Positions 23,900-34,229 of a stretch of DNA of 64,000 nt are shown piece by piece. The notes under the pieces were generated by a model. That model had not been told where the DNA came from. It saw nothing but the letters and a program-made list of their open reading frames with translations, and did not search any database. The stretch lies in NCBI RefSeq assembly GCF_027887165.1, contig NC_077232.1, positions 6,231,391 through 6,295,390 on the forward strand. The letters run 5' to 3'. Numbering within the stretch: position 1 is the stretch's first letter; each line of letters starts with the position of its first letter. The DNA is from Monodelphis domestica (taxonomy: Eukaryota > Chordata > Mammalia > Didelphimorphia > Didelphidae). The position numbers and the translations under genes were made by a program.

Positions 23900-24130
23900 T
23901 ATCTCATATTGGGTCTACTCTGTGTCAGCGACTGTGGTAAAAGCTTTCCAGTTATTATCTCTGGATCCTGAGGTAGGTGCCATTGTTATCTCTGTTTTGC
24001 AGACAAGGAAACTGAGGCAAAGAGAGGTTAAGTGACTTTACAGAATCACCCAGCTAGCAAGTGCCTGAAGTCACATTTGAACTCGGGTCTTCTTCACTCC
24101 AGGCCTGGCACATGACACCTAACTGCCCCT
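23900..24130 (-). mobile_element. MIR/CORE-type SINE
   Basis: TTTTGCAGACAAGGAAACTG, AGGTTAAGTGACTTTACAGA and CTGGCACATGACACCTAACT. Confidence 0.75.
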
Positions 24131-24295
24131 AGAATTGAGAGTGATTGGGAAAAGCCTACCAAGAGATGGAGATGAGGAGGGACTTGTTTGAGGAAAAGCA
24201 AGGAGTCCAGTGTCACCAGATTGAAATGTATATGTTGGGGAATTGGGTACCAGAAGGCTGGAAAGGCAGAAGGGGGCTGGGTGCCAAAGGGCGTT

Positions 24296-24498
24296 TTTTT
24301 TTTTAACCCCTCACCTTCCATCTTGGAGTTAATACTGTGTATTGGCTCCAAGGCAGAAGAGTGGTCAGGGCTAGGCAATGGGGGTCAAGTGACTTGCCCA
24401 GGGTCACACAGCTGGGAAGTGTCTGAGGCCAGATTGGAACCCAGGAGCTCCCATCTCTAGGCCTGGCTCTCCATCCACTGAGCTACCCAGCTGCCCCC
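24296..24498 (-). mobile_element. tRNA-derived marsupial SINE, antisense copy
   Basis: Starts T10, then ACCTTCCATCTTGGAGTTAA, GGTCACACAGCTGGGAAGTG and CACTGAGCTACCCAGCTGCC. Near consensus. Confidence 0.92.
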
Positions 24499-24764
24499 TG
24501 CCAAAGGGCTTTGAATGCCATACAGAGGACTATGGAGAAGGAACCACTGAAATTAGCTGAGTGGAGAGGGGATGCCTTCACCTGAGGAAGGTCACTTTGA
24601 CAGCTGAGGGGAGAACACCTTGGAGTGGGGAGAGACTTGAGGAAGGCAGACCCGGAAGCAGGCAGCTACAAAGGTATAGGCATGCCCTGGGATGGTGGCA
24701 GCATCAGAGGAGAGAAGGGAATATATGTGAGAGATTTCACTGTAAGAGTTAAAAAGGGGCACCA

Positions 24765-25170
24765 AATTGTAATAATTAAAATTCAAGTAGGAGGCTTTAA
24801 CAATTTAGTTCAAGCAAAGTAGAGATAGTAAAGAGAGGGAAATGTAGGAAGGAGGGAGAGGGAACCCCCCCGGCCCCCCCCCCCAGACTCCAGTCTCCAG
24901 CCAGAAGCCCAGGAGAGTCTCCTCTGCAAGTCACCAGCTCAGTAGAGTCACCAGAGCCAGCAAGAATCACCAGCATCCCACCAGTTCTCTGGCATCACAC
25001 CCCAGGAACCAATCATAGTTCCTTGATTTGTCTGGCACCGCCCAGGCAGGGCAGTGCTTGTGGGATCCGTTTTCTGCCTTGTTGGTTTCAGCTTCCTTTC
25101 TCCCAGGGTGTGTCTGTACTTGCACATGTCAAAGGACCTCCAGGTCCAGGCTGATTAAATGAAAACAAAG
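24765..25170 (+). mobile_element. LTR-like repeat, copy 2 of a pair
   Basis: Collinear with 340-790: GATAGTAAAGAGAGGGAAAT, CCAATCATAGTTCCTTGATT, TTGTTGGTTTCAGCTTCCTT and AGGACCTCCAGGTCCAGGCT. Includes C-rich tracts near 24866. Confidence 0.55.
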
Positions 25171-25599
25171 GGAGATGAACTCCTTTTTCACGCCACAAAG
25201 GAATAATCAAGGAGGTCTTCCTTGGCACCAGATCAGATATGGAGGGGTGGATGGAAGTCAGGAGTCACACCTAGACTTGAGCCCAGGAAACTGAGCTGCT
25301 AATAGGGGAGTTTGGGGGCAAAAAGAATGAGATCTGTTGGTTTTAAGATGTCTGGGGGCCCAAGAGGTTGATGGAGGTGAAAGGAGAGAAATCAACAGAA
25401 AGGACACCCCTGAACAAGCTGACTCCACCCATACATGCTGATGAAGTCACCTAATCAAATGATGAGGGGGGAGAGAAGAGGGGCCAACACAGAGCCCTGT
25501 GGGCAGCCCATCCTGGGGGAGGATCTGCCAAAGGAGACAGAGAAAGAACAGTCAGATGAGGGAGGAGAAGAACAAGGACAGAGTTGACAAATCTTGTCA

Positions 25600-25838
25600 T
25601 CTCTGCCTTCAGTTGGTTTTCAGTCATGTCCAATTCTCTGACTGTATTTGGGGTACTCTTGGCAAAGATACTGGAGTGGTTTGCCATTCTCCAACTAATT
25701 TTACAGATGGGGAAACTGAGGCAAACGAGGTCAAGTGATTCGTCCAGGGTCACAAAGCTAAGTATCTTAGGCTGGTTTCAAACTCGAGTCTTTCTGTCTC
25801 GGGCTTGGTGCTTCATCCACTGTGCCACCTATCAGGAC
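25600..25838 (-). mobile_element. SINE with long CORE-like tail, antisense
   Basis: AGTCATGTCCAATTCTCTGA, GATACTGGAGTGGTTTGCCA, TTTTACAGATGGGGAAACTG and CTTCATCCACTGTGCCACCT. Confidence 0.85.
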
Positions 25839-25854
25839 CTCCCGAATAACCAGA

Positions 25855-26037
25855 ATCCTAGCTCAGCCCCTCATCATCTCTCGCCTGGACTTCAAACTGG
25901 TCTCTGCCTCAAGCCCCCTCTCCACTCCAGTCCATCCTCCCGTCAGACGCCAATGTCGGACTCAGGCAGTCCCCAGCTCTCTCTCACCTCCTTGATCAAA
26001 CATAAAATTCTCTGTTTGGCACTGAATTCCCTTCACA
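25855..26037 (+). mobile_element. L2 LINE 3' fragment
   Basis: CATCATCTCTCGCCTGGACT, CTCTGCCTCAAGCCCCCTCT and TTCTCTGTTTGGCACTGAAT. Confidence 0.7.
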
Positions 26038-26039
26038 GG

Positions 26040-26490
26040 AGGCAGCTGGATGACTGGGGATAGGGAGCCAAGCCTGGAGATGGGAGGTCCTGGGTTCAAA
26101 TGCGACCTCGATACTTCCTAGCTGAGTGACCCTGGACAAGTCACTTGACCCCATTGCCTAGCCCTTCCTGCTCTTCTGCCTTGGAACAAACTGACCTCTG
26201 ATACTTCCTAGCTGAGTGACCCTAGACAAGTCACTTGACCCCATTGCCTAGCCCTTCCTGCTCTTCTGCCTTGGAACAAACTGACCTCTGATACTTCCTA
26301 GCTGAGTGACCCTAGACAAGTCACTTGACCCCATTGCCTAGCCCTTCCTGCTCTTCTGCCTTGGAACAAACTGACCTCTGATACTTCCTAGCTGATTGAC
26401 CCTAGACAAGTCACTTGACCCCACTGCCTAGCCCTTCCTGCTCTTCTGCCTTGGGACATACACAGTATTGATCCTCAAACGGAAGATGGG
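26040..26490 (+). mobile_element. tRNA-derived SINE with a 4-copy internal tandem array
   Basis: A normal SINE head (GGCAGCTGGATGACTGGGG, GGTCCTGGGTTCAAATGCGA) and tail (TTGGGACATACACAGTATTG) enclose tandem copies of the interior that are about 90 bp each. Confidence 0.92.
26101..26455 (+). repeat. 90-bp tandem repeat, about 3.9 copies, inside a SINE
   Basis: ATACTTCCTAGCTGA starts at 26111, 26201, 26291 and 26381, exactly 90 bp apart. The copies differ by only one to three bases, for example CCTGGAC in copy 1 against CCTAGAC in the others, and GCTGATTGAC in copy 4. Confidence 0.95.
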
Positions 26491-26499
26491 GGTTTTATT

Positions 26500-27120
26500 G
26501 AAAATACTAATAAATTCTAAAACATAAAACAATGCTGTTCTCACTATTTTTTTATTTTGGAAGATAAGGATTTTAGTTTATTATATTATTGCATTCATGC
26601 CATAATCTATGTTATAGCACAGCCCATAATTCCATTACAAATACTATATAATACATTCTTTCCACATCTTAAAACACGGCGTGTTCAGCCCCATGAAATG
26701 GCTTCGCTCCTGGGGAGGGAATCTGGAACCCAGAACTGTGGATTTGGAATGATCAAAGTTGTTTTCACAGGTAACTGGGGGAAAGAATGGCAGCCAGCAT
26801 AAAATACTTGGGATTGGGGCCGGCCCGAGGCTATTCCTGTTATTTTCCAATGAACCAATGGACAAGCAGAGCCGGCCCTGGCCCTGGGCGGTGAATATGG
26901 GCAAATATCACCCTTGGGAGAGAAGGCTGGAGGGCTGGCCCAGCTAGACCTCCCTCGTCAGCCTCCTTTAAGTTGGGTCCTTATTGCCGGGAAGAGATGA
27001 GTGACACGTGCTCAGCCGGACATCCTTTTCTGTAAATCCAGGCGGGGCTGAAGGGGCCCCCCTTCCTCTTCTCGCTTTGTTCCTGTCTTAATCCAGTCGC
27101 TTACGCTTAATAAAACTATC
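26500..27120. other. Unique-looking intergenic block with CpGs
   Basis: No repeat recognised. Contains several CpGs, AATGATCAAAG (TCF/LEF-like), GACACGTGCT (E-box) and AATAAAAC near 27107. No exon supported. Confidence 0.3.
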
Positions 27121-27121
27121 T

Positions 27122-27358
27122 CCTACAGTAGCTAGACTGTTGGGTCTATAGTCGGGAACTCTGTGAGTTCAAATTCAGCCCCAGACTCTTACTAGTTGTG
27201 TGACCTTGGGCAAGTCATTTCACCCTGTTTGCCTCTGTTTCCACATTTGTAAAATGGGCTGGAGAAGGAAATGGCCAATCACTCCAGTACCTTCCCCAAG
27301 AAAACCTCAAATGGGGTCCTGGAGAGTTGAACTTGCCTGAAAAACAACTCAACAACTG
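27122..27358 (+). mobile_element. SINE with long CORE-like tail
   Basis: GTGTGACCTTGGGCAAGTCA, GGGCTGGAGAAGGAAATGGC and CCTCAAATGGGGTCCTGGAG. Confidence 0.85.
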
Positions 27359-27654
27359 CCCCAGGGCATGTCACAGGGACTGGGATTTATCCTCCATCTT
27401 TGGCTGTCCAGTTCTTGCTAAAGGCTGTTTGGAATCCTCCCTAGCCTGCAACCGGCCAGTCCTCTTTACCTAAGTACTTTTTGACTCCCTTAAGACCATT
27501 TCCAAGCTAGTCAGCTCTGAATTCTGGAGACTTCCAGTAGCCTTTCCCCATGGGGGTTATTTTGGCTGACGTGTGCGGTGACCCCATCCTTACTTCATTT
27601 ATTTATTTATTTGTTTTTCCCGAAAAGTGGAAAGGATTTTTATTTTATTTGGGG

Positions 27655-27980
27655 GGGGACATTTTTATTTAATTAATTAAGTTAGAATATTTTTCCATGG
27701 TTACAAGATTCATGTTCTTTCCCTCCCCCTCCCATAGCTGACATGCAATTCCCCTGGGTTTACATGTGTCATTGATGCAGACCTAGTTCCGTATTACTGA
27801 TAATTGCACTAGGGTGATCCTTTAGAGTCTCCATCCCCCATCCTATCCCCTGGACCCATGTGACCAGGCAGGTGTTTTTCTCCTGTGTTTCCGCTCCCAC
27901 AGTTCTTCCTCTGGATGTGGAGAGCTTCTTTCTTATGAGTCCCTCAGGACTGTTCTGATCCAATCCTTATCTGATTTGAT
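27655..27980 (-). mobile_element. L1 3'UTR, antisense
   Basis: Complement of the L1 end: AATATTTTTCCATGGTTACA, CCCTGGGTTTACATGTGTCA and TGTTTCCGCTCCCACAGTTC. Confidence 0.8.
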
Positions 27981-28423
27981 TTGTAAGATTCCAAATTTAG
28001 GAACCGTCAGCAGAAAACTCGCCAAATGAGAAAAAATCAAATGGGAAATCATAAATTCCGAGTTTATGGAGCCCTTTGGTGGAAACTTCACCCACTCTGG
28101 AAAGTTCTTTGGAATATCCAGTTCAATTCCCTCATTTTACAGATGGGGAAACTGAGATCAAGGGAAGGAAGAATTTGGGATTACAGATTTAGAATTGGAC
28201 GGGACCTCAGAGATTATCTAGGGTTCAATCAATAGATAAGCATTCATTCATTAAGTGACTGCCCTGTGCCAAGCCTGAGGACACAAATGCTTTCCTCAAG
28301 GAGTTCACCTTCTATCAGGGGAAAACCACACAACACATACTAGTCCACACATTGTATATATGTAAAAGCATGGGCCCAATATATGGGTGATTTTGGAGGG
28401 AGATACAGCTGCCTACTGACTCC

Positions 28424-28662
28424 AAAGTGTGTAGAGTAATGGGCCCGGAATCAGAGAGCTTCATCGTCCGGAATTCAAATCCAGCCTCACAACTTACTAG
28501 CTGTGTGACCCTGGGCAGGTCGCTTCACCCTGTTTGCCTCAGTTTCCTCACATGTAAAATTAGCTGGAGAAGGAAATGGCCAACTTTTCCAGTGTCTCTG
28601 TCAAGAAAACCCCGCAATGGAGTTATGAAGGGTCGAAATGACTGAACAAGACAGCAACTTGG
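28424..28662 (+). mobile_element. SINE with long CORE-like tail
   Basis: CTAGCTGTGTGACCCTGGGC, GCCTCAGTTTCCTCACATGT, GCTGGAGAAGGAAATGGCCA and GTCGAAATGACTGAACAAGA. Confidence 0.88.
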
Positions 28663-29400
28663 AGTTGAGAAAAACCCCATGTAAAAAAGGTGGTCCATGC
28701 CTGAGCTTTGGGCTGGCCAAGCCAGGTAAGGAACAATAGTTTATCAGTAGATCTTAAACAGTCAGTTGGGTCCAGATCCTCAGGGGCCTGTGCTGCATTT
28801 GGAAACAAACTTAGATTGGGTAAATGCTTTGCAACAACCATAAATCTGAGCCAAGTCTCCCAGGCTCTGAGATGTTCTCGAGGGGACCATAACCTGGGGA
28901 GCTGAGGGAAATGGTTATGCTTCTGCCCTCTTCTCAGTAAATCTTCCCTTTTGTAAAAAACAACCTCAAACCCCCAATCATTCATGTTAATTGGTTCCAT
29001 AGTTATAGAGTACTAATCACTGATATTAATGAGATTGAGGAAGTTTAAACTGATTAGATGTCAAAGAGAAAAACTGATGATCCATATAACTGCAGAAGTC
29101 CCTACATCAGGCTCCAGCTTTTGCAAGGTCCAGGATCATAGTAGTTTTGCCCTTGGAAGGGTAGTTATGAACTATATGTACAGCCCATGCTGATGGCCCT
29201 AGTTTAATGTTACTAAAAGAGTGTAACACTTTATCAGTATCCTGTAAAAGGGAGCTGTGTGCCAAAAGAGCACTTTGGTGGGGAGATGCAGTAGGAGTGA
29301 ACTGTGATGTTCCAGTTATGCCTACCCTTGCCTTGCTGAGTAAATTTCAGGGTATATTTCTTCCTAAAACTCCCCTCTTTTGTTGAAGGCACCAGACTCC
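28663..29400. other. Unassigned sequence
   Basis: A minus-strand frame of 125 codons near 28623-29000 overlaps the SINE and matches no family I know. Possibly an old retroviral interior; not supported. Confidence 0.3.
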
Positions 29401-29409
29401 TTCTGGTGT

Positions 29410-29705
29410 CCTTAATTTATAACTACAGTGTGGTACCCATCTCCCAACTCTTCCTCCATTCACATTTTCCCCAAGTTGCCATGCATTGCTGTTTCTATTT
29501 TCACATCTTTAATATCCAACCCCTTTTCTTCACTCACACAGCTCCCACCTTAGTTCAGGCCCTTGTCACCTCTTACCTAGATTATTACAAGTTTCTTAAT
29601 TAGGCTCAGGTCTCTCCCTGCTCAAACCCACCCTACATTCTGTCACCAAAATAATTTTCCTTAACCTAGGAAACCATGTGACACCCCTATAATATCTTCT
29701 GGTGC
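29410..29705 (+). mobile_element. L2 LINE 3' fragment
   Basis: CCACCTTAGTTCAGGCCCTT, GTCACCTCTTACCTAGATTA and CTGTCACCAAAATAATTTTC. Confidence 0.75.
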
Positions 29706-29744
29706 CCCCCCCCCCGTTGCCCCTAGGACAAATATCTATCTCTG

Positions 29745-29919
29745 TGTTTATTTTTTAAACCCTTACCTTCCATCTTAGAATCAATACTGTGTATGGGTTC
29801 CAAGGCAGAAGAGTGATACGTGCAAGGCCATGGAGGTTAAGTGACTCACCCAGGGTCACAAAGCTAGGAAGTGTCTGAGGCCAGACTTTAACCCAGGACC
29901 TTCCATCTCTAGGCCTGAT
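29745..29919 (-). mobile_element. tRNA-derived marsupial SINE, antisense copy
   Basis: CTTAGAATCAATACTGTGTA, CAGGGTCACAAAGCTAGGAA and CCATCTCTAGGCCTG. Confidence 0.88.
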
Positions 29920-30319
29920 AGGGACTGATTCTTAAATTAATCAGAACATAAAGTAGTTTGCAAGACTGATGATTAGGCATCTTATCTTTCACTTCAGTTC
30001 TGTCCTGGCCAAACAATTCCCAGTCTATGTCTTCTGGTAAAATGGGCCAATCCTGCATCCAGCCTCTTGGTGGTAGCTTCTTCAACAAGATATTCCAACA
30101 AGAAAAGAGTATCTTCTCTAAGCCCACTGGACTAGTGACTGGGGACTTCTCCCCATGTCACTGTTAGCTCCAACTAAAACCACTCAGAACCTCCTGAGCT
30201 CTGTAACTCAAAGGAGCCACCTCCAAGTCCTGAAACATCCATGATGGGGCAGGAATCTGTTTCCCTAAGATCAGGAAAGCACAACAGAAGAGAAGTAGGC
30301 CAAACCCCAGGCTTAGGCT

Positions 30320-30525
30320 CACCTTGGAAGGTCCTGGGTTCCAATCTGAACTCAGACATTTTCTGGCTTTGTGACCCTGGGCAAGTCACTTAGCCCTGTT
30401 TGCCTCAGTTTCCTCATCTGACAAATGAGCTGGAGAAGGAAATGGCCAACCCCTCTAAGATCTTTGACAAAAAAATCCCAAATGAGGTCAGAAATGACTG
30501 AAAAAGAACCGAACGACAATAGTTA
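30320..30525 (+). mobile_element. SINE with long CORE-like tail
   Basis: GTGACCCTGGGCAAGTCACT, GCTGGAGAAGGAAATGGCCA and GAGGTCAGAAATGACTGAAA. Confidence 0.85.
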
Positions 30526-30609
30526 CCATTTCCATAGCCCGAACATCTTCTAATGATTATCTCATTGGATTCCCACACAGGCCTGGGAGGTGATTCTGGG
30601 TGGACACTT

Positions 30610-30735
30610 TCTACTGGGGTAACCCTGGGCAAGTAACTTAACCTCCATTGCCTTGCCCTAACCATTTTTCTGCCTTGGAACTCATCCTCAGTATTGATTC
30701 TGAGACAGAAGGTGAGGGATTTTTTTTTTGTTTTT
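30610..30735 (+). mobile_element. tRNA-derived SINE, 5'-truncated
   Basis: ACCCTGGGCAAGTAACTTAA, CTTGGAACTCATCCTCAGTA and GAAGGTGAGGGATTTTTTTT. Confidence 0.75.
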
Positions 30736-30849
30736 TAGAGGTTATTAGTAACTTGGGAGAGAATAGTTTTGGTTGAATGTTGAAGTCAGAAAGCAGACTG
30801 TGGAGAGTTGAGGAGACTGAGAGGAGATAGCCCAGAGGCCAGCAGAATG

Positions 30850-31350
30850 TTGGACTTGGAGTCAAGAAGACTTGGTATTTGCTAGCTGCATGACCCTGGG
30901 CATGTCACTTCCCCTCTGTTTGCCTCAAATATCCTTGACTATAAAATGGGGATAATAATAGCATCTATAGCATAATTGTAAATCTGTTACCCTAAAAAAA
31001 GAACTACATTTCCCAGGAACCCACTGACTTCTTGTCATTACATACTTCCTGTAGACCAAGAATAACTATCCAATGGGCAGTCCTTCCTGCTTTCTTTCTT
31101 TGGCAAACAGTGAATATGGTGGAGGTCTAAGGCAGGGATTTTGAAATGGCTGATTTAGCCATGGGTATGTGGTTTTTATTTTGTATCCTCTTTATTCCTT
31201 GATTTCTAATGATCATTTAATAAACCTCCAAAAATATAATATTTTTATTTTTAATATTTAATTTTAATTTTTGCCCTAATTACCAGTGTTGTGAGGATCA
31301 AATAAGAGGATGTCTATATGGTGCTTAGCTCAGCTGCTCATAGCTGCTTA
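30850..31350 (+). mobile_element. MIR-type SINE split by an LTR
   Basis: Left part at 30850-30980 (GCATGACCCTGGGCATGTCA, TAAAATGGGGATAATAATAG) continues at 31295-31350 (GTTGTGAGGATCAAATAAGA, TAGCTGCTTAATACAAG). Confidence 0.7.
30985..31292 (+). mobile_element. Short solo LTR inserted in a MIR
   Basis: Starts TGTTACCCTAAAAAAAGAAC, contains ACTACATTTCCCAGGA and the poly(A) signal in CATTTAATAAACCTCC. It sits exactly between the two MIR halves. Confidence 0.55.
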
Positions 31351-31399
31351 ATACAAGTTTTTCCCCTTTCCCTCTCAGGGAGTTTAGCCAAAAACGGCA

Positions 31400-32095
31400 G
31401 AAGAGACACAGGCTGTCATTGAAAGATACGAACAAACAATTTTCAGATGAAGAAATTGAAGTCAAATGTAGGAATAGGAAAAAATGCTCCAAATCACTAC
31501 TCACTTGAGAAATTCAAACCAAAACACATCTGAGATATCACCTCACACCCATCAACTTAGCTAACATGACGAAAGGGCAAAGTGACAAATGTTGGAAGGG
31601 ATGTGGAAACATGGGGACACTAATACATTGTTGGTGGAGCTGTGAACTAAATTCTGGAGAGCAATTCTGAATCATACCCAGAGAGTTCAAAATTTGTGGA
31701 TATCCTGAGAGCCAGCAATACCATTGCTGGGGCTGTTTCTCAACCCCAGAGATCAGGGGAAATGGTAAAGAACCTCTATGGTCCAAAGTATGTACAGTGG
31801 CTTTCTTTATGGTGGCAAAGAACTGGAAGTCAAGGGGTTGTCCATTAATTGGGGCATAATGGCTAAGCAAATTGTGGTAGATGATTATGACAGGGCAGGC
31901 TAATTAAAAAACCAACAACTTGGAAAGAACTAAATGAGAGAGTGAGCAGCAAAATGAGTCAGACCAAGAGAAACTCATTCATGGCTACAACAGATTGAAT
32001 ACTTGGAGGATAACTAGTGAATGTCACCTCCAGAGAATGAACTGAATAATGGAAACGAGAAAGACATAATCTAGAAAGATATACATAGATGGCTC
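31400..32095 (+). mobile_element. L1 ORF2 tail and 3' region
   Basis: Diverged L1: CAATTTTCAGATGAAGAAAT, CACCTCACACCCATCAACTT, GGAAGGGATGTGGAAACATG and CATTGTTGGTGGAGCTGTGA. Confidence 0.75.
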
Positions 32096-32104
32096 CCAGA
32101 TGAT

Positions 32105-32455
32105 GTGGGGACCAAAGGGCTGAGAGGAGGTGGAGGAGAAGGGGGAGGAGGAGGAGGAGGAAGAAAGAAGAGGAAGAAGAAAGAAGAGGAGGAAGGAGGA
32201 AGAAGAAAGAAGAGGGGGAAGAGGAGGAAGAAGAGGAAGGAGGAAGAGGTGGAAGAAGAAAGAAGAGGAAAAAGAAAGAAAAGGAGGAGGATGAGGAAAG
32301 AGGTGAAAGAAGAGGAGGAAGAGGAAGGAAGAAGAGGAAGGAGGAAGAGGTGGAAGAAGAAAAGGAAGAAGAAGAGAAGGAAAGAGGAAAAGGTGGAAGA
32401 AGAAAGAAGAGGAGGAAGAAAGAAGAGAAGAGGAGGAGGAGGAGAAGAGCTATAG
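32105..32455. repeat. 350-bp polypurine tract (GGA/GAA)
   Basis: Almost every base on the plus strand is A or G in imperfect GAA, GGA and GGAAGA units. The open frames over it are low-complexity artefacts. Confidence 0.95.
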
Positions 32456-32639
32456 AACAATCAAGGGTCAAGTGAGGTTTTTGGAGGGTGGAGGATGCTT
32501 GGGCATGGAGCCAGTAGCCAGGGAGAGGCTGAAGCCAAGTGAGGGAGGCAGGGTGGCCAGGGTGCTGGTCTGCCGGAGGAGATAGGGTTGCCTGAGCTGA
32601 CAGAAGGGTGTGTGATTTGGGAAGGACTTCAGGGGCAGA

Positions 32640-33650
32640 CGGGTCGCTGGACGGGGGGCCAAGGCCTCTGAGCTATGGAGAGGAGGGGGAGGGAGGGGCG
32701 AGGCTCTGGGAGGGAGTCACCGGCCGCAGGCCGGCGCTGCCAGTGTGGCCAGGTGTGGGTGGCACCTGCCTGGGGGAGGGGAAGTGACATCCCCACCCTA
32801 GGGAGATGAGCCGCGAGGGGAAGGGGCCCGGGAGAGCCGGGAGCCCCAACAGGCAGCCCCTCCAAGTCGGAGCCCTTTTCCCTTCGGTGGCCGGCAGGCG
32901 GGCGGTGCGCATGCTCCCCAGGAGGCCGGCAAGGCAACTCCCAAGCCGGGGGAACGGGTCGGAGCCGGTGGCCAGCCTCCCTCCAGCCGGCTGAACTGGT
33001 CCTCGGCCCGCGGACGTGCCTCCCCCGCAAGGCCCCAGCCTGCTCCCTGGCCCGCCGCCGTCAGCCCAGTCTGGCCGTTCTGTCCCGGGCACGCCTCACA
33101 GCCTGGGGCTTCCCGGAAGAGGCCAGAAGCCCTCCCCAGCCCGTCCCCGCGGCTGTCTGCGCAGGCAGGTGTCTCGGGGCGCCCCAGCAATCCCGGCCTG
33201 GCTGGCTCGGTTTCCTGCCCCCCCCCCCGGTGCCTCAGCCCGTGGCCAGCTTGCAGCGATCACCCTGGGAAAAGGCGGGGCGGAAGGCTGCCGCGGGGTG
33301 GGTCTCCCACGCTGCCGCCCCACTGCGGCTGGGGCTTTGCCGCAGTGTGTGGATGGGGAAATTGACGTCAGCGGGGCTGGCGCGGGCGGGGCTCCACCTC
33401 ACTGCGGCTGGGCGGCCGGGCGGGCACCTGGAGCAGATGTTTCTTTCCGGCCCGGGCCCAGAGGCTGGGGGTTGGCAAGGGGCGGCCTCCCCCTCGGCTG
33501 CTCAGCCCTGGTGGAAGGGCCCGGCACTCCCTTGAGGGGGCCCCTGGGTCCTGAGGCACAGATGGGGCCGCCCTCGCCATCAGTCCCGAGCGGCACCCCC
33601 CAGGGACCTTCCAAGAGCACCAGGATCTTTGCTCCCCACCCAAGACCCTA
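32640..33650. promoter_or_regulatory. CpG-rich island with CRE and GC boxes, no recognised exon
   Basis: About 1 kb of very GC- and CpG-rich sequence starts roughly 450 bp beyond the KDM2A transcript end. It holds a perfect CRE TGACGTCA (33363-33370) and GC boxes at about 33276 and 33387. Long open frames exist on both strands, but they look like GC-driven noise and match no family I know. It may be a promoter or enhancer; the direction is unknown. Confidence 0.5.
33363..33370. promoter_or_regulatory. Perfect CRE palindrome TGACGTCA
   Basis: A full consensus CREB/ATF site, CpG-containing and surrounded by GC boxes in an island. An intact CpG in a full CRE is more often kept in unmethylated promoters than in bulk mammalian DNA. 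Confidence 0.5.
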
Positions 33651-34123
33651 GTTTTGTGCCCTCAGTTTCCCCATGACGGTCCCCTCCAGACCCTCGTCTT
33701 TTGCTCCCTAATTTGTCTCACTTCTCAGCATTAAAAGGCCACACTGAGCCCTCAGAAAACCTGGTTATCTTCTGCCTCGGTTTCCTCATCTGTGGCTCCG
33801 CCCGGGTCTCTCCCACTTGAACAAGCATCTGGAACAGAGGAACCCTGGAGCCCAAAGGCCTCCCCAGAACCGCCGGGGGCAGGCTTGAAATCTAGCCGGC
33901 GGAACCAAGGCCATTTGGACAGGCCTTGACCCCAAGCTCCCCGAGCAGGCTCAAGGCCGTCTGACCTGGCCCGCCCGGCCCTCCGGACGGGGTCCCAATG
34001 GCCCCCAGTCACTGGGCCCTGCCTTGGTCAGCATGGAAGGAGGAGGCATGGCGAGCCGGAGCGGGCCTCTCCCTGCCATACACACGCACACACCGTCACA
34101 GGCAGAATTTTAAAAACTGTTCT

Positions 34124-34129
34124 TTTATT
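34124..34129 (-). terminator. Distal polyadenylation signal AATAAA of KDM2A
   Basis: On the minus strand AATAAA is followed within 50 nt by a GU-rich element (GTGACGGTGTGTGCGTGTG). This is the expected layout for cleavage at about 34105. It is the best-supported transcript end. Confidence 0.7.
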
Positions 34130-34223
34130 CAATCCCCCAAACAAACAAACGAAAACCCCGATAGCCTCCGAGAACCCTCACCTGAATAAAAATGTTCCAT
34201 TAGAGTTCTTTTCCATCTTAAAA

Positions 34224-34229
34224 TTTATT
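34224..34229 (-). terminator. Alternative polyadenylation hexamer AATAAA
   Basis: A second AATAAA on the minus strand lies about 100 nt upstream of the distal one, inside an AT-rich stretch. It may serve as an alternative end of the KDM2A 3'UTR. Confidence 0.45.

Noticed and set aside
26101..26455. Regular 90-bp direct repeats resembling a CRISPR-like array
   Set aside because: Units are contiguous with no spacers, are derived from a SINE, and the genome is eukaryotic.
28623..29000. 125-codon minus-strand frame as a host gene
   Set aside because: It overlaps a SINE at one end and shows no known domain. At most it is old retroviral interior.
32105..32455. Lys/Glu/Arg- or Ser/Leu/Pro-rich frames over the purine tract
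   Set aside because: Artefact of the GGA/GAA tract.
33016..33651. 211-codon plus-strand open frame in the downstream CpG island
   Set aside because: Composition is Pro/Gly/Arg/Ala noise with competing frames on the other strand. No recognised domain or splice pattern.
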